A model generated the notes under the pieces. That model was not told where the DNA came from. It worked only from the letters and a program-made list of their open reading frames with translations, and ran no database searches. This document shows positions 1 through 7,944 of a DNA stretch of 44,152 nt, in pieces; positions within the stretch are counted from its first letter, which is position 1; each line of letters begins with the position of its first letter. The position numbers were made by a program, and so were the translations under genes. Location of the stretch: contig JASHYS010000107.1 in the NCBI GenBank assembly GCA_030042915.1, forward strand, positions 1 to 44,152, given 5' to 3'. This stretch comes from Acidobacteriaceae bacterium (GTDB taxonomy: Bacteria; Acidobacteriota; Terriglobia; Terriglobales; Acidobacteriaceae).

Positions 1-555
1 CGAATAATTCTTGATGTTGAACGATTCCGGCGCCATGCCCGCATAGATGACGATGGTCCCCAAAATAGGTTTGATGATCTGCGGCAGCCACGCGTAATAG
101 AAGACGGGGAAGATGGTGGTGTACTTCGCCTTGCCGCCGAAGACAAAGTTCATGGTGCCCCAAAGCCCGAGCGACAAAACCGCCACGCCGATGATCCCGA
201 TGACCGGCCCGCCGAGAAACGCCGACTCGGTGGCGATGACTTGGATTTTGTTGGTCAGCTCGCGGCGGTCAGGCGGCGCCTGCGCCAACTGCTCCTGCGC
301 CTTGGGACTCATCCGGATCTGGTTGTCGACCACCTGCTGGATTCCGATCTTCTGGACGATGGCGCCAAAAAAGATGTAAGTGAACACGGCGCCGATGATC
401 AGCGGCAGCCACCAGCTCTTGTTGCCACGCCTGATGTCTTCAAAGGCCTTGGACGGCGCAGTGAAGGTATACATGACACGCTGCCACTGCGTAAGGCCCG
501 GCGCTTCGGGGGCTGCTCCGGCCGTTGCCGCGGGTTGAACTCCCATCTCGCTCAT
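1..555 (-). CDS. YIP1-like integral membrane protein, C-terminus cut by window edge
   Basis: The reading frame is open from an ATG at 555 to the first base of the window, so 185 residues are visible and the C-terminus is missing. A soluble N-terminus containing the stretch QRVMYTFTAPSKAFEDIRRG precedes a first hydrophobic segment (about residues 48-68, starting WWLPLIIGAVFTYIFFGAI). A polar loop follows, then further hydrophobic segments at about 113-135 and 150-172. A short amphipathic start with a 'P-x-x-x-F-x-x-I' box followed by several membrane helices is typical of the YIP1 family as found in Acidobacteria. The family's function in bacteria is unknown. It lies 113 bp downstream of the TIR-Sel1 gene on the same strand and could share its transcript. 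The family call is by recognition of the pattern only. Confidence 0.7.
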   Translation of the reverse strand, partial: MSEMGVQPAATAGAAPEAPGLTQWQRVMYTFTAPSKAFEDIRRGNKSWWLPLIIGAVFTYIFFGAIVQKIGIQQVVDNQIRMSPKAQEQLAQAPPDRRELTNKIQVIATESAFLGGPVIGIIGVAVLSLGLWGTMNFVFGGKAKYTTIFPVFYYAWLPQIIKPILGTIVIYAGMAPESFNIKNYS

Positions 556-668
556 TGAATTCGCCTTTCGACTGATTTTTGAAAATCTGGCTCGCCCGCG
601 ATTGTACGCCAGCGGCGGCCCGGGAATCGAACGAAATTCTTGCTTGGGAATAACTGACTTTGGGCGTC

Positions 669-1907
669 CTACCTCTGAAGCTGCTGCAATTGCTGGCAGG
701 ACCACTGACGGCCGGCGTTGCACGCACGCTGCAGCAACGCGATTCCCCTGGGGACGTTCTGAGGAACACCGAGACCTTTCACGTAGAAGTATCCCAGGTT
801 GCCGCAGCCGCTTACTTCCCCTCCATTACATGCCTGCTGAAAGAGCGCCAGGGCCTGTGCGTAGTTTTGCGCGACACCCCAGCCATTTCTGTAAAGCAGT
901 CCCAGCATGTTGCAGCCGGTCATGTTGCCGCCGGCGCAGGCACTTTGGGCCAGGGGAAGAGCCGCGGTGTAATTCTTGGCCTGCATAAGCTGTCCCGCCT
1001 GAAGCTCGTCAGATGCGGGGCTCGCTGCTGGAGGCGAGGGAGCAGGTGCGTTCGTGGGGGCGCGGCCGCTTTTTACCTGGGGCTGCGGCTTAGCGCCCAC
1101 ACGGAAGCCTGGCTTCGAGGGCTGGTTGCTTCCGGCACCGGGTGGAGGCGAAGGTTCCGAAGCAACTTGCGGCGGCGGCGCCGGCGCGGGCTCGGGCGCC
1201 GACCCGACGGGAGGCTGCGTTGCCCCGTTCGGAGCCGAACGCGAAGTGGAATGGACCACAACGAATACCACCGCCAAGAGGAGCAGCGAAACCGCCCCGC
1301 CAGCCCAGGTCCACGCACGAATTCCCCAGAAATGGAAACCGGCAGCGGCGCCACTTGCGGCGGCCTGCCCACCCGTTTTTGGGGCAGATGCTGCGGGCTC
1401 GACAGCGCTCGCATTCTGCCGCGCGTTCGCCGGATGCGACGGTAGCGGCACTGCCGCTGCAACACTGCCCAGCGCTGCCGGAGGCTGCTCTTCAGGCGCC
1501 TTCATCCTCGCCAGGAGAACTCTGATGGTTCCGGCCAAGCCCTTGAGGTGAGCTTCGAGGGGTGGGGTGAGAGCATCGAGCCAGTGCACGTTGCCGATAA
1601 AGTACTCGAGAGCCTTGGCGGGCAGTACGTCTTCCATCCGCACCGGCAGGATGGCGACGCCGCGGTTGACCGCGCGCTCCACCTCACGGCGAATCTGCGG
1701 CGAGGCGTTGGCGTCGGCCGTGAAGACCAGCACCATGATGCGCGTCTGCTCGATGGCGTCGATGATGCATTCGCCCCATTCCATCCCCGGAGTCACGTCG
1801 CGCGGTGCGATCCAGCAGCGGATGCCTTCTGACTCGAGCATGGCGCACACCGCGTCCGCTGTCGTCTTGTCTTTCGCGGAATGGCTGATAAAGACGTCGT
1901 GCGCCAT
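669..1907 (-). CDS. TIR domain - transmembrane - Sel1 repeat protein (paralogue A)
   Basis: This 412-residue protein has three parts. Residues 1-132 are a TIR_2-type domain: start MAHDVFISHSAKDK, a BB-loop-like RCWIAPRDVTPG at 30-41, and Glu75 six residues after Ser69, where TIR NADases carry their catalytic glutamate. Residues 135-195 are a Pro/Ala-rich linker, then one membrane helix at about 199-219. After a second low-complexity linker, residues from about 310 carry cysteine-bearing Sel1-like repeats (ACxxGxxxxCxxLGxLYxxGxGV). A single helix predicts that TIR and Sel1 parts lie on opposite sides of the inner membrane; the orientation is inferred. AGGA lies about 8 nt before the ATG. It is 73 bp downstream of a close paralogue. 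NADase activity, signalling and defence roles are all possible; none is shown by the sequence. Confidence 0.88.
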   Translation of the reverse strand: MAHDVFISHSAKDKTTADAVCAMLESEGIRCWIAPRDVTPGMEWGECIIDAIEQTRIMVLVFTADANASPQIRREVERAVNRGVAILPVRMEDVLPAKALEYFIGNVHWLDALTPPLEAHLKGLAGTIRVLLARMKAPEEQPPAALGSVAAAVPLPSHPANARQNASAVEPAASAPKTGGQAAASGAAAGFHFWGIRAWTWAGGAVSLLLLAVVFVVVHSTSRSAPNGATQPPVGSAPEPAPAPPPQVASEPSPPPGAGSNQPSKPGFRVGAKPQPQVKSGRAPTNAPAPSPPAASPASDELQAGQLMQAKNYTAALPLAQSACAGGNMTGCNMLGLLYRNGWGVAQNYAQALALFQQACNGGEVSGCGNLGYFYVKGLGVPQNVPRGIALLQRACNAGRQWSCQQLQQLQR

Positions 1908-1980
1908 GGATTTGTCCTATTTTTCCTGGGGGGGATGGGCCAACCAGGCATTGTAACTGCGAAGCGCTGGGAAGAACGAA

Positions 1981-3423
1981 TCAATTGTCGCGCTGTATGA
2001 TGTCGACGGCTTCAGGGAACCTGTTCAGCCGGTCGCAAGCCCATTGGTCTCCACCGTTGCAGCCCTTTTGCAGAAACTCTGTGCCCTTTGCACTGTCCCT
2101 GGCCACCCCGAGTCCATACGCGTAATCAAGGCCGACATTGCCGCAGCCACCCGCATCGCCAGCGTTGCAGGCCTGCTGAAAGAGCAAGAATGCCTGCCCT
2201 TCGTCTTTGACAAAGCCCTGGCCGTGTCGATAGAGGCCGCCGAGAGCGGAGCAGGCTGGCGCGTACCGGGCATCGCAAGCCTGCTTGTAAAGCGCGGCAG
2301 CCTGCGTGAAGCTCTGCGCGACACCCAAGCCGTGCTCGCGGAAAACACCGAGGTTGTAGCAACTGACTTCGACCCCGCCCTGGCAGGCCTTCTGATAATT
2401 TGAGGCAGCCTTTGCGTAATCTCGCGGTACGCCGAAGCCCTGATCGTAGAGCATGCCCAGATTGAAGCAACCAGACGCATTTCCGCTTTCACAAGCCTCC
2501 TGGGCCAGGGGCTTAGCTTCTGCGTATTGCTTTTGACTGATCAGGGTTTCCGCTTTATTTTCATCTGCGGCGGCATCCGACGCCGGCAGCGAAGTCCTGG
2601 CAGGTGTACGCAGGGAGGAAGGGCTGACTGCGGCCGGGGGCGGTTGGTTGTTTTCGGAGGCCAGGCCAGGGCCCGCCGACGAGCCGCCGCCGGCCCGGCC
2701 ATCGGCTAGTGGCGGGGCGGCTTGAGACGCCGAGGCTGCAGAACTCCGTCCGGTGGCCCGGTGGGCCACGAAGATCGCCGCCGGCAAAACGGCCAACACA
2801 CCAAACGCGCTCCAAGCCAATAAGGTAACAAGTCGCTTCTGACTTGACGATTCGCGCGGGGCAGGAACATTCGGTGCCGCGTAGCTGGGCCCAGAGGGCC
2901 AGGAGGGAGCCGTCGAATAGACTCCTGGCGCTGGCGGTCCTGGCTGCGGTGGTTGGGGCAGACTGGATGCGGCTGATGTCGCTGAGGGTTGCGATGCACC
3001 CGCCGCCTCAGGCTGCGGCGTCCGGGCCAGCAGCATTTTAATCGTCTCCCTGAGGCTTTTCAGGTGCGCTTCCATGGGAGGCGTCAGAGCATCGAGCCAG
3101 TGAACGTTGCCAATGAAGTATTCGAGAGATTCGTCAGGCAGAACATTTTCGACCCGGAATGGCAGGATTACGAGGTCGTGATTGACCGCCCGCTCGACCT
3201 CCTTGCGAATCTGTTGAGAGGCGTTGGCATTGGCCGTGAACACCAGCACCATGATCCGTGCTTGTTTAATGGCTTCAATAATGCATGTACTCCACTCCAT
3301 GCCGGGAGTCACGTCGCGCGGTGCGATCCAGCAGCGGACCCCCTCCGACTCCAAGGTTACGCACACCGCGTCCGCAGTCGTCTTGTCCTTCGCCGAATAG
3401 CTGATGAAGACGTCGTGCGCCAT
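1981..3423 (-). CDS. TIR domain - transmembrane - Sel1 repeat protein (paralogue B)
   Basis: This 480-residue protein has the same architecture as its downstream neighbour. The TIR domain at residues 1-133 is nearly identical in key segments (MAHDVFISYSAKDKTTADAV, RCWIAPRDVTPGMEW, Glu75, and YFIGNVHWLDALTPP near 102-116). A Pro/Ser-rich linker follows, then a membrane helix at about 198-220 and about five Sel1-like repeats from about 295 to 470, each with a conserved Cys pair. The TIR halves are much closer to each other than the linkers, so this is a tandem duplication whose C-terminal repeat number has since changed (about five here, about three in the neighbour). Both genes also carry a run of seven C followed by A/AGGA just upstream of the ATG, so the duplicated unit seems to include the leader. 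The cellular role is unknown. Confidence 0.88.
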   Translation of the reverse strand: MAHDVFISYSAKDKTTADAVCVTLESEGVRCWIAPRDVTPGMEWSTCIIEAIKQARIMVLVFTANANASQQIRKEVERAVNHDLVILPFRVENVLPDESLEYFIGNVHWLDALTPPMEAHLKSLRETIKMLLARTPQPEAAGASQPSATSAASSLPQPPQPGPPAPGVYSTAPSWPSGPSYAAPNVPAPRESSSQKRLVTLLAWSAFGVLAVLPAAIFVAHRATGRSSAASASQAAPPLADGRAGGGSSAGPGLASENNQPPPAAVSPSSLRTPARTSLPASDAAADENKAETLISQKQYAEAKPLAQEACESGNASGCFNLGMLYDQGFGVPRDYAKAASNYQKACQGGVEVSCYNLGVFREHGLGVAQSFTQAAALYKQACDARYAPACSALGGLYRHGQGFVKDEGQAFLLFQQACNAGDAGGCGNVGLDYAYGLGVARDSAKGTEFLQKGCNGGDQWACDRLNRFPEAVDIIQRDN

Positions 3424-3540
3424 GCGTCTGCTCTGATCCTTGGGGGGGCAACGGGGGGGAATACAGCTAAGCTCACTATAACCCGAAAGCAGGAAACGGG
3501 AAATAACAATCGGAGAGAGAGATGCCCTTGCGCTCAGGCG

Positions 3541-4824
3541 CTAGAGTCCTTGTGCAGGGTCCTCATCGGGGTCGACGGGAACGGGGTGCGATTGGGTCGC
3601 AGGCTTTGCGGTTTGGGCAGGCACAAGGGGCCGGGGCGGCGCGTATTCCTTGTACACCGTGATGTGGAAACAAGCCTGCCGGAATTCCTCTTCTACATCG
3701 ATCTTGCCTGCAGTTTCGAGCGCGGCAAGGCGCTTCCGCATCCATTCGAGCTCGGCGTGGGTGAGGCCTTTCTTTGCAATGTCGACGGTGGCGCCGGTGA
3801 GATGCGGGCTTACGATGTCGCCTTCAGCAGGCGCGGCGTTGCCGTTGCTGCGCATCAGCCGCTGCTGGTATTCGACGGTGCGCACAGCGGAGCTGACTTC
3901 GAGCGGCTTGTGGAACGCGGCCTGGTGGGCATTCGCCAGGTCGCTGAGGAAGCTCGCGGTCCACGGCCGGCAATAGCGATGGTTTTCGGGCAAGTCGGCG
4001 TTGACCGAAAGTGCGTCGGACACGGGTACGGGAACCAGCAGCTTGTGAGCAATGCGCTCGGCCAGGTCCGATTCGTTTTCGATGCGCTCGAGGCCCTCGG
4101 CATCAAGCTTTGTGTTCTGCCGCTCGAGGGATTCGAGCGTCCCGCGCAGCGAAGGCGGCATGAGATTGCGAGGAAGGTTGAGAGAGGCTTCCTCAGAATT
4201 GGAGATCGTGCTGGGAGATTTGTCGGGTTGCGCCGCTGCTGCCGGGCCGGCGAGAATCGCCGACTTTGCGGGTTGCGTTTCCGCGATTTGGCTGCTAAGG
4301 GATGTGGCGACCTCTTCGGTTGGCGGCAAAGAGGATTCTGAAGGCGGAGCAGACTCGGTGGCTGCAGCCGCATCGGGTTCAGGCGACCGTTGCATCATGG
4401 TCGTTGAGGACGGCGCATCGTCAGAAGTGTCGGAGGCCTCATCGGAGATGGAGCTCCGCATGATTCGCCGAGACGCTGTCCTGCGGACCGCGCGCACGCG
4501 CACGATGTGCGGCTGTGTATGGCGGCGCGGCAGTTGCTGACCCGCGCGCTGGCGGCGGATGGCCAGACCAGCCGCGCGACCGACCTCATCGGGCGAGGGC
4601 TTGTGGACGGCTCGCTGAGTGCCGGCAGCGGTGCGGAGGGGAACTGAGCGGTGGGCGCCGGAAGCCGGCGCGGGCCGATGAGAGGCGTGGCTGCCCGCGG
4701 CCGTTGATCTGCGGTGCGTTTTCGAGGCGGAAGAATCCTGAGCGCCGCGAGCGCCAACTACCGCGAATGCGGCCAGCGTAACCGCGATAAGAGCAGTCCG
4801 ACACATGATGAAACGTGTGGGCAA
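3541..4824 (-). CDS. DUF5715-type exported protein with M15-peptidase-like C-terminal motif
   Basis: This 427-residue protein starts at TTG 4824, where AAAGG sits 7 nt upstream. An ATG at 4806 is possible but has no well-placed ribosome site. Residues 1-27 form a signal peptide ending near VVGARGAQ. Residues 30-210 are low-complexity Ser/Ala/Pro/His-rich sequence. The conserved part is the last 200 residues: SAVRTVEYQQRL, then SPHLTGATVDIAK with His341 and Asp348, then EEEFRQACFHITVYK with His387. This HxxxxxxD...H pattern resembles the zinc ligands of D-Ala-D-Ala carboxypeptidases of the VanY/M15 type, and matches what I know of DUF5715 proteins from Acidobacteria. A cell-wall role is inferred. 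It is transcribed toward the TIR-Sel1 pair, 117 bp away. Confidence 0.75.
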   Translation of the reverse strand: MPTRFIMCRTALIAVTLAAFAVVGARGAQDSSASKTHRRSTAAGSHASHRPAPASGAHRSVPLRTAAGTQRAVHKPSPDEVGRAAGLAIRRQRAGQQLPRRHTQPHIVRVRAVRRTASRRIMRSSISDEASDTSDDAPSSTTMMQRSPEPDAAAATESAPPSESSLPPTEEVATSLSSQIAETQPAKSAILAGPAAAAQPDKSPSTISNSEEASLNLPRNLMPPSLRGTLESLERQNTKLDAEGLERIENESDLAERIAHKLLVPVPVSDALSVNADLPENHRYCRPWTASFLSDLANAHQAAFHKPLEVSSAVRTVEYQQRLMRSNGNAAPAEGDIVSPHLTGATVDIAKKGLTHAELEWMRKRLAALETAGKIDVEEEFRQACFHITVYKEYAPPRPLVPAQTAKPATQSHPVPVDPDEDPAQGL

Positions 4825-4970
4825 TCGAGAGCCTTTCTAGTGTACGTCTATCCCTTACCTGATTGGAGTGCCTGCGCGGGTACGGACTTGCTTGACTTTA
4901 TTGTTGGACGCGCGCGGCGTCATTTCGGGTCTTCCTATTCTACAGCCTTAACGATGCCGGTCCTAATGAC

Positions 4971-5753
4971 TTACGATGCCGGCGGCGTCTGGCTGGGAAT
5001 GCCGCCTGGCGGAATGATCGGCTTGGCCGGCGGTTTCAATATGAATCCTTTGCGGACGAGCGCGAATCCTTCTTGCGGCAATTCGGCCTGCAGCAGCTGG
5101 TTGTCGGGGCCTGAAAAGAGATCGGTGTTGGCTCCGTTCATGGTAGCCACCAGGTGATGCACGGCAATGGATTTTCCGTCGAGCGTTCCCTCCTGATCGG
5201 CGTAGGTAGCCAACTGTACCGGCACGATGGAGCCCGCGTTGATGGGCAAAATCGCCCACAGGCCGCGGTTACTTTGCTCGATAGCGAGTGCCAATAGCGT
5301 CTCGAGCGCGCCGGGATCGAAACCCGGCAGAAAAACCGCGCCGGGATGCGCGTCGAGCCGCGTGGTGGTGCTCTTTCCCATGGCTGAGATGTTCAGCAGC
5401 AGTTGCGCTGAGTCGGGCGCAGCCACTACATTCACTGCCTCGCCATTTACCGCGGCATTCAGCTGCACGTGCAGCAGCTGATTGGCCGGCGACAGGCGCT
5501 CCTCTTTCGAGAGCGCGTAGTCGAGCCCTTGCATGGTCACCTTGACCACGGATATGGATTCGTACCCGTCCTTCGTGGCTTTGCACTGAAAACTGGCGGT
5601 GCCGACCGCATGGCCGTGCAAGGCGATTTCAAAACTTCCGGATTCGGAGCCCGCGGACGAAGACTTGCCGGTCTGCGCCGGCGTTGCCGGCGACCATGCT
5701 GCCAACATCAAGGCAAGAACTCCCGTAAACGGGACAAGAAAACCAGTACGCAC
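4971..5753 (-). CDS. Exported protein of unknown function
   Basis: This 260-residue protein starts with GTG at 5753; AGGAG lies 11 nt upstream. The N-terminus has a clear signal peptide (FLVPFTGVLALMLAAW, predicted cleavage after about residue 26, TPAQ). The mature part begins with a Ser/Gly stretch and then SFEIALHGHAVGTASFQ, followed by alternating hydrophobic residues suggesting an all-beta fold. The C-terminus is proline-rich (KPPAKPIIPPGG). No catalytic motif is visible and I do not recognise the family. It is 147 bp upstream of the DUF5715 gene on the same strand and divergent from the dcw cluster, so the 670 bp to mraZ contain the promoters of both directions. Confidence 0.72.
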   Translation of the reverse strand: MRTGFLVPFTGVLALMLAAWSPATPAQTGKSSSAGSESGSFEIALHGHAVGTASFQCKATKDGYESISVVKVTMQGLDYALSKEERLSPANQLLHVQLNAAVNGEAVNVVAAPDSAQLLLNISAMGKSTTTRLDAHPGAVFLPGFDPGALETLLALAIEQSNRGLWAILPINAGSIVPVQLATYADQEGTLDGKSIAVHHLVATMNGANTDLFSGPDNQLLQAELPQEGFALVRKGFILKPPAKPIIPPGGIPSQTPPAS

Positions 5754-5808
5754 TTCTTACCGAACTCCTACTCGTTTAGACACGGATGAAGGGAAAGAGT
5801 TGGTGCGG

Positions 5809-5950
5809 GGACAGGGACCAAGCCACCCCAGCGAGCAAAGACCGCTCGCCGGGGACCCCGGTAGGGACCGAGGGACCAAGGGAACGGGAAAACAGGGATT
5901 CGGGAACAGAAAGGCAAGGGAGCGAAAGAGCGAGGAAACAAAGAAAGAAT
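5809..5950. repeat. Dispersed repeat: GC hairpin plus purine-rich tail
   Basis: A hairpin at 5826-5854 has a CCCC-A-GCGAGC arm (5826-5836), an AAAGACC loop and a GCTCGC-C-GGGG arm. It is flanked by a GGGGACCCCGGT motif. Directly after it comes agggaccgagggaccaaggg (5863-5882) and a purine-rich tract with ggcaagggagcga. The hairpin recurs almost exactly at 23059-23089, and the purine-rich 20-mer recurs exactly at 21126-21145, so these are two modules of dispersed intergenic repeats. Function unknown. Confidence 0.8.
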
Positions 5951-5984
5951 TGGAAGAATTTCCGAGTGAAAGCAATGTTTTCGC

Positions 5985-6075
5985 TCTCTGTTCGCCTACC
6001 ACATGCCGAAGCACCTGTCCAGCGGGGGAACCACAGAGGTAAACCCCATATCTTGTGGTCCGCCATTTTTTCGCT
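5985..6075 (+). other. Possible remnant or half of a ydaO-like (c-di-AMP) riboswitch
   Basis: The segment AGCGGGGGAACCA at 6021-6033 resembles the conserved GGGGGAnCC core of the ydaO/yuaA riboswitch. The arms ACCACA (6030-6035) and TGTGGT (6054-6059) can pair, as the corresponding stem does in that RNA. The GTGAATCC that should follow is replaced by CCGCC and a T-run (6065-6070). It is therefore either a decayed riboswitch or a chance match. Low confidence. Confidence 0.22.
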
Positions 6076-6136
6076 TCTATTAGTCGCCGTTCCGTCAGAG
6101 GGTGCACATTTTCATCAGTTTGCAGCGATTTTTCGC

Positions 6137-6165
6137 TTGGCGCGGAGCAAGAAGGAGGGTAGTAT
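6137..6165 (+). promoter_or_regulatory. Candidate sigma-70 promoter of mraZ / dcw cluster
   Basis: TTGGCG (6137-6142) and TAGTAT (6160-6165) are separated by 17 bp, each matching four of six consensus bases. The predicted start of transcription, about 6172, falls immediately in front of the repeat array at 6174-6218. This gives a leader of about 255 nt before the mraZ ATG. Confidence 0.45.
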
Positions 6166-6173
6166 CGACTCCA

Positions 6174-6218
6174 TGGAATTTTTCGGAGTCAATCGGAGTT
6201 CATTGGAACGAATCGGAA
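6174..6218 (+). promoter_or_regulatory. Putative MraZ operator: five pentamer repeats with exact 10-bp period
   Basis: The pentamers TGGAA (6174), CGGAG (6184), CGGAG (6194), TGGAA (6204) and CGGAA (6214) start exactly 10 bp apart, giving the pattern YGGAR-N5. In E. coli, MraZ represses its own dcw operon through TGGGN pentamers with the same 10-bp spacing. The array lies 209 bp upstream of the mraZ ATG and just after a candidate promoter, where a bound ring of MraZ would block transcription. Assignment rests on period, motif likeness and position. Confidence 0.7.
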
Positions 6219-6426
6219 AATTGACCGGTCCGGCCGCGGCTTCGTCCGGGATGTTCAGCTTCCCGGCCACAAGCCAGTCTACTCGCATTGATTCCTTCTG
6301 TGACGAAATTCGGGCCTCGCGGCTTGTTCGGAACCAGATTGGCTAACGCGGGGTCAGGATTGCGGACCCAGAAAGAGGCTGCGCCGGTGATTTGTGGCCC
6401 GGGCGCAGTTCGGTAAAGGCAAGGTC

Positions 6427-6888
6427 ATGTTTCGCGGAAGCTATGAAGCCAAAATTACGGACGGCAGGCTCAAGCTCCCGACCGACTTCGAGAGGCTGGT
6501 GAGCGCCATGAACAACAACCAGTTCTACGTCACCAGCGTGGATGGCACGAGCGCCGAAATTTGGCCGCTGCCGGAGTGGGAGAAACGGGAAGCCAAACTG
6601 GCCGAGGACAGCACCATGGATGACGCGGTACAGGCTTACCTCCACTGGACCAGCCATTACGGCCAGCAGGTGGAGATGGACAAGCAGGCCAGGATTTCGC
6701 TGCCCAGGACCTTGCGCGAAGAGGCAAAGCTGGAAGGCGAAGTGAGAGTGATGGGAATGATGCTCTACATGGAGGTGACGAACCTCCAGGTACTGAAGGA
6801 AAAGCTTTCAGCCAAGCCGTTGACGGCGGAGGGCCGCGCCCGCGTGGCGCAGATCCTCAAGTCGCGGGGTACGAGCGGAACCCCCTAG
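6427..6888 (+). CDS. mraZ: Transcriptional regulator MraZ
   Basis: This 153-residue protein is a DNA-binding regulator of the dcw cluster, built from two SpoVT/AbrB-like MraZ repeats. The first repeat opens with MFRGSYEAKITDGRLKLP (residues 1-18); the second contains QQVEMDKQARISLPRTLREE (about 79-98), the usual internal duplication. The ATG at 6427 is chosen over an in-frame GTG at 6394 because MFRG is the normal family start and AAAGG lies 7 nt upstream. Length fits the family (about 140-155). It is first in the cluster, and rsmH follows after 9 bp. Autoregulation through the repeats at 6174-6218 is likely. In other bacteria RsmH antagonises MraZ. Confidence 0.95.
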   Translation: MFRGSYEAKITDGRLKLPTDFERLVSAMNNNQFYVTSVDGTSAEIWPLPEWEKREAKLAEDSTMDDAVQAYLHWTSHYGQQVEMDKQARISLPRTLREEAKLEGEVRVMGMMLYMEVTNLQVLKEKLSAKPLTAEGRARVAQILKSRGTSGTP

Positions 6889-6897
6889 GGGGTGCGC

Positions 6898-7812
6898 ATG
6901 ACGCAGCGGAAAGCACGCCATGTGCCGGTTCTTTTTGAAGTTGCAATGGAGTTTCTTCGCGTGCGGCGAGGCGGTACATATGTTGACTGCACGCTAGGCC
7001 TGGCGGGACATGCCGAAGGCATCGTCAGGCGACTGGGACCGGCGGGGCGATTGATTGGCTTCGACCGCGATCCCGAGGCGCTGGGGTTGGCTAAAGAACG
7101 GCTCGAGAGGGTTTGCGCAGAGCTGGGCAGCCAGGCGCCGCAAGTGACGTTGATTGGCGAGGCATTCAGCCGCATTGCCCAGCACGTCGAGGCCAAGTCG
7201 GTGGATGGTTTGCTGGCCGATTTCGGAGTGAGCAGCCTGCAGATCGATGAGGCGCGCAGAGGATTCAGTTTTCAGGCGGAGGGCCCGGTGGATATGCGTT
7301 TCGATACGCGCACCGGGATGACCGCCGGACAAGTGGTGAATGAGATGAGCGAGCGCGAGCTGGCAAATCTCATTTACGAATACGGTGAGGAAAGGAGGTC
7401 GCGGACAGTCGCCAGAGCCATTGTGCGGGGGCGGCCGGTTACATCGACGGTGCAATTAGCCCGGCTTGTAGCCTCAGCCGTCCCGGCAATGAAATTCGGA
7501 CAGCTTCAACCGGCAATCCCCCGGACTTTTCAATCGCTGCGTATCTACGTTAATCGGGAATTGGACGAAATCGGGGCGTTGCTCGAGGCCGCACCCAAGT
7601 TGCTTAAGTCCTCAGCACGGCTCGTCGTGATTTGCTTTCATAGTCTCGAAGACAGAATTTGCAAAGACGGTATTCGGGAAGGCGCGCAGCAGGGCATTTG
7701 GAAGATTCTGACCAAAAAGCCCGTGACCGCCGGTGAAGAAGAAAAGGATCGCAATCCGCGCTCACGCAGCGCCAAGCTGAGAGCGGCGGAGAGAACAGCT
7801 AGCAGCTACTAG
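6898..7812 (+). CDS. rsmH: 16S rRNA (cytosine-1402 N4)-methyltransferase RsmH (MraW)
   Basis: This protein of 304 residues methylates N4 of C1402 in the decoding centre of 16S rRNA, using S-adenosylmethionine. Family motifs appear in order: RHVPVLFEVAMEFL, GGTYVDCTLGLAGHAEGI (SAM-binding loop), LIGFDRDPEAL, DGLLADFGVSSLQID followed by ARRGFSF, RTFQSLRIYVNREL and VVICFHSLEDRI. The ATG at 6898 has AGGGGG 5 nt upstream and is preferred over the GTG at 6892. The SAM loop reads TLGLAGH where TxGxGGH is usual, a mild deviation. It is 9 bp downstream of mraZ. Its end overlaps the start of an AGCTAGC-type inverted repeat. Confidence 0.95.
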   Translation: MTQRKARHVPVLFEVAMEFLRVRRGGTYVDCTLGLAGHAEGIVRRLGPAGRLIGFDRDPEALGLAKERLERVCAELGSQAPQVTLIGEAFSRIAQHVEAKSVDGLLADFGVSSLQIDEARRGFSFQAEGPVDMRFDTRTGMTAGQVVNEMSERELANLIYEYGEERRSRTVARAIVRGRPVTSTVQLARLVASAVPAMKFGQLQPAIPRTFQSLRIYVNRELDEIGALLEAAPKLLKSSARLVVICFHSLEDRICKDGIREGAQQGIWKILTKKPVTAGEEEKDRNPRSRSAKLRAAERTASSY

Positions 7813-7932
7813 CTTCTAGCTTTGGAAGTGCAAGAGCGCGGCGCGCAACGGCACGGAAGTTTTTGATAGAAGGCACGAGTTTGAACTGAAGACGGAACGA
7901 GCTAGAGGCCAGGAGCTAGCGGCTAGCAGTTT
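7797..7932. repeat. Diverged AGCTAGC-type inverted repeat between rsmH and ftsL
   Basis: The tract at 7797-7821 (agctagcagctactagcttc and following bases) is an imperfect reverse complement of 7900-7932 (agctagaggccaggagctag and following bases). The left arm runs into the last codons of rsmH. The right arm ends just before the ftsL ribosome site AGGAG at 7933-7937. A long stem with a loop of about 78 nt could form in the polycistronic RNA. Confidence 0.55.
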
Positions 7933-7944
7933 AGGAGAACGAAG

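Noticed and set aside
669..3423. Calling the TIR pair an anti-phage defence system
   Set aside because: There is no cyclic-nucleotide synthase, Argonaute, Thoeris ThsA or other defence partner nearby; the surroundings are envelope proteins.
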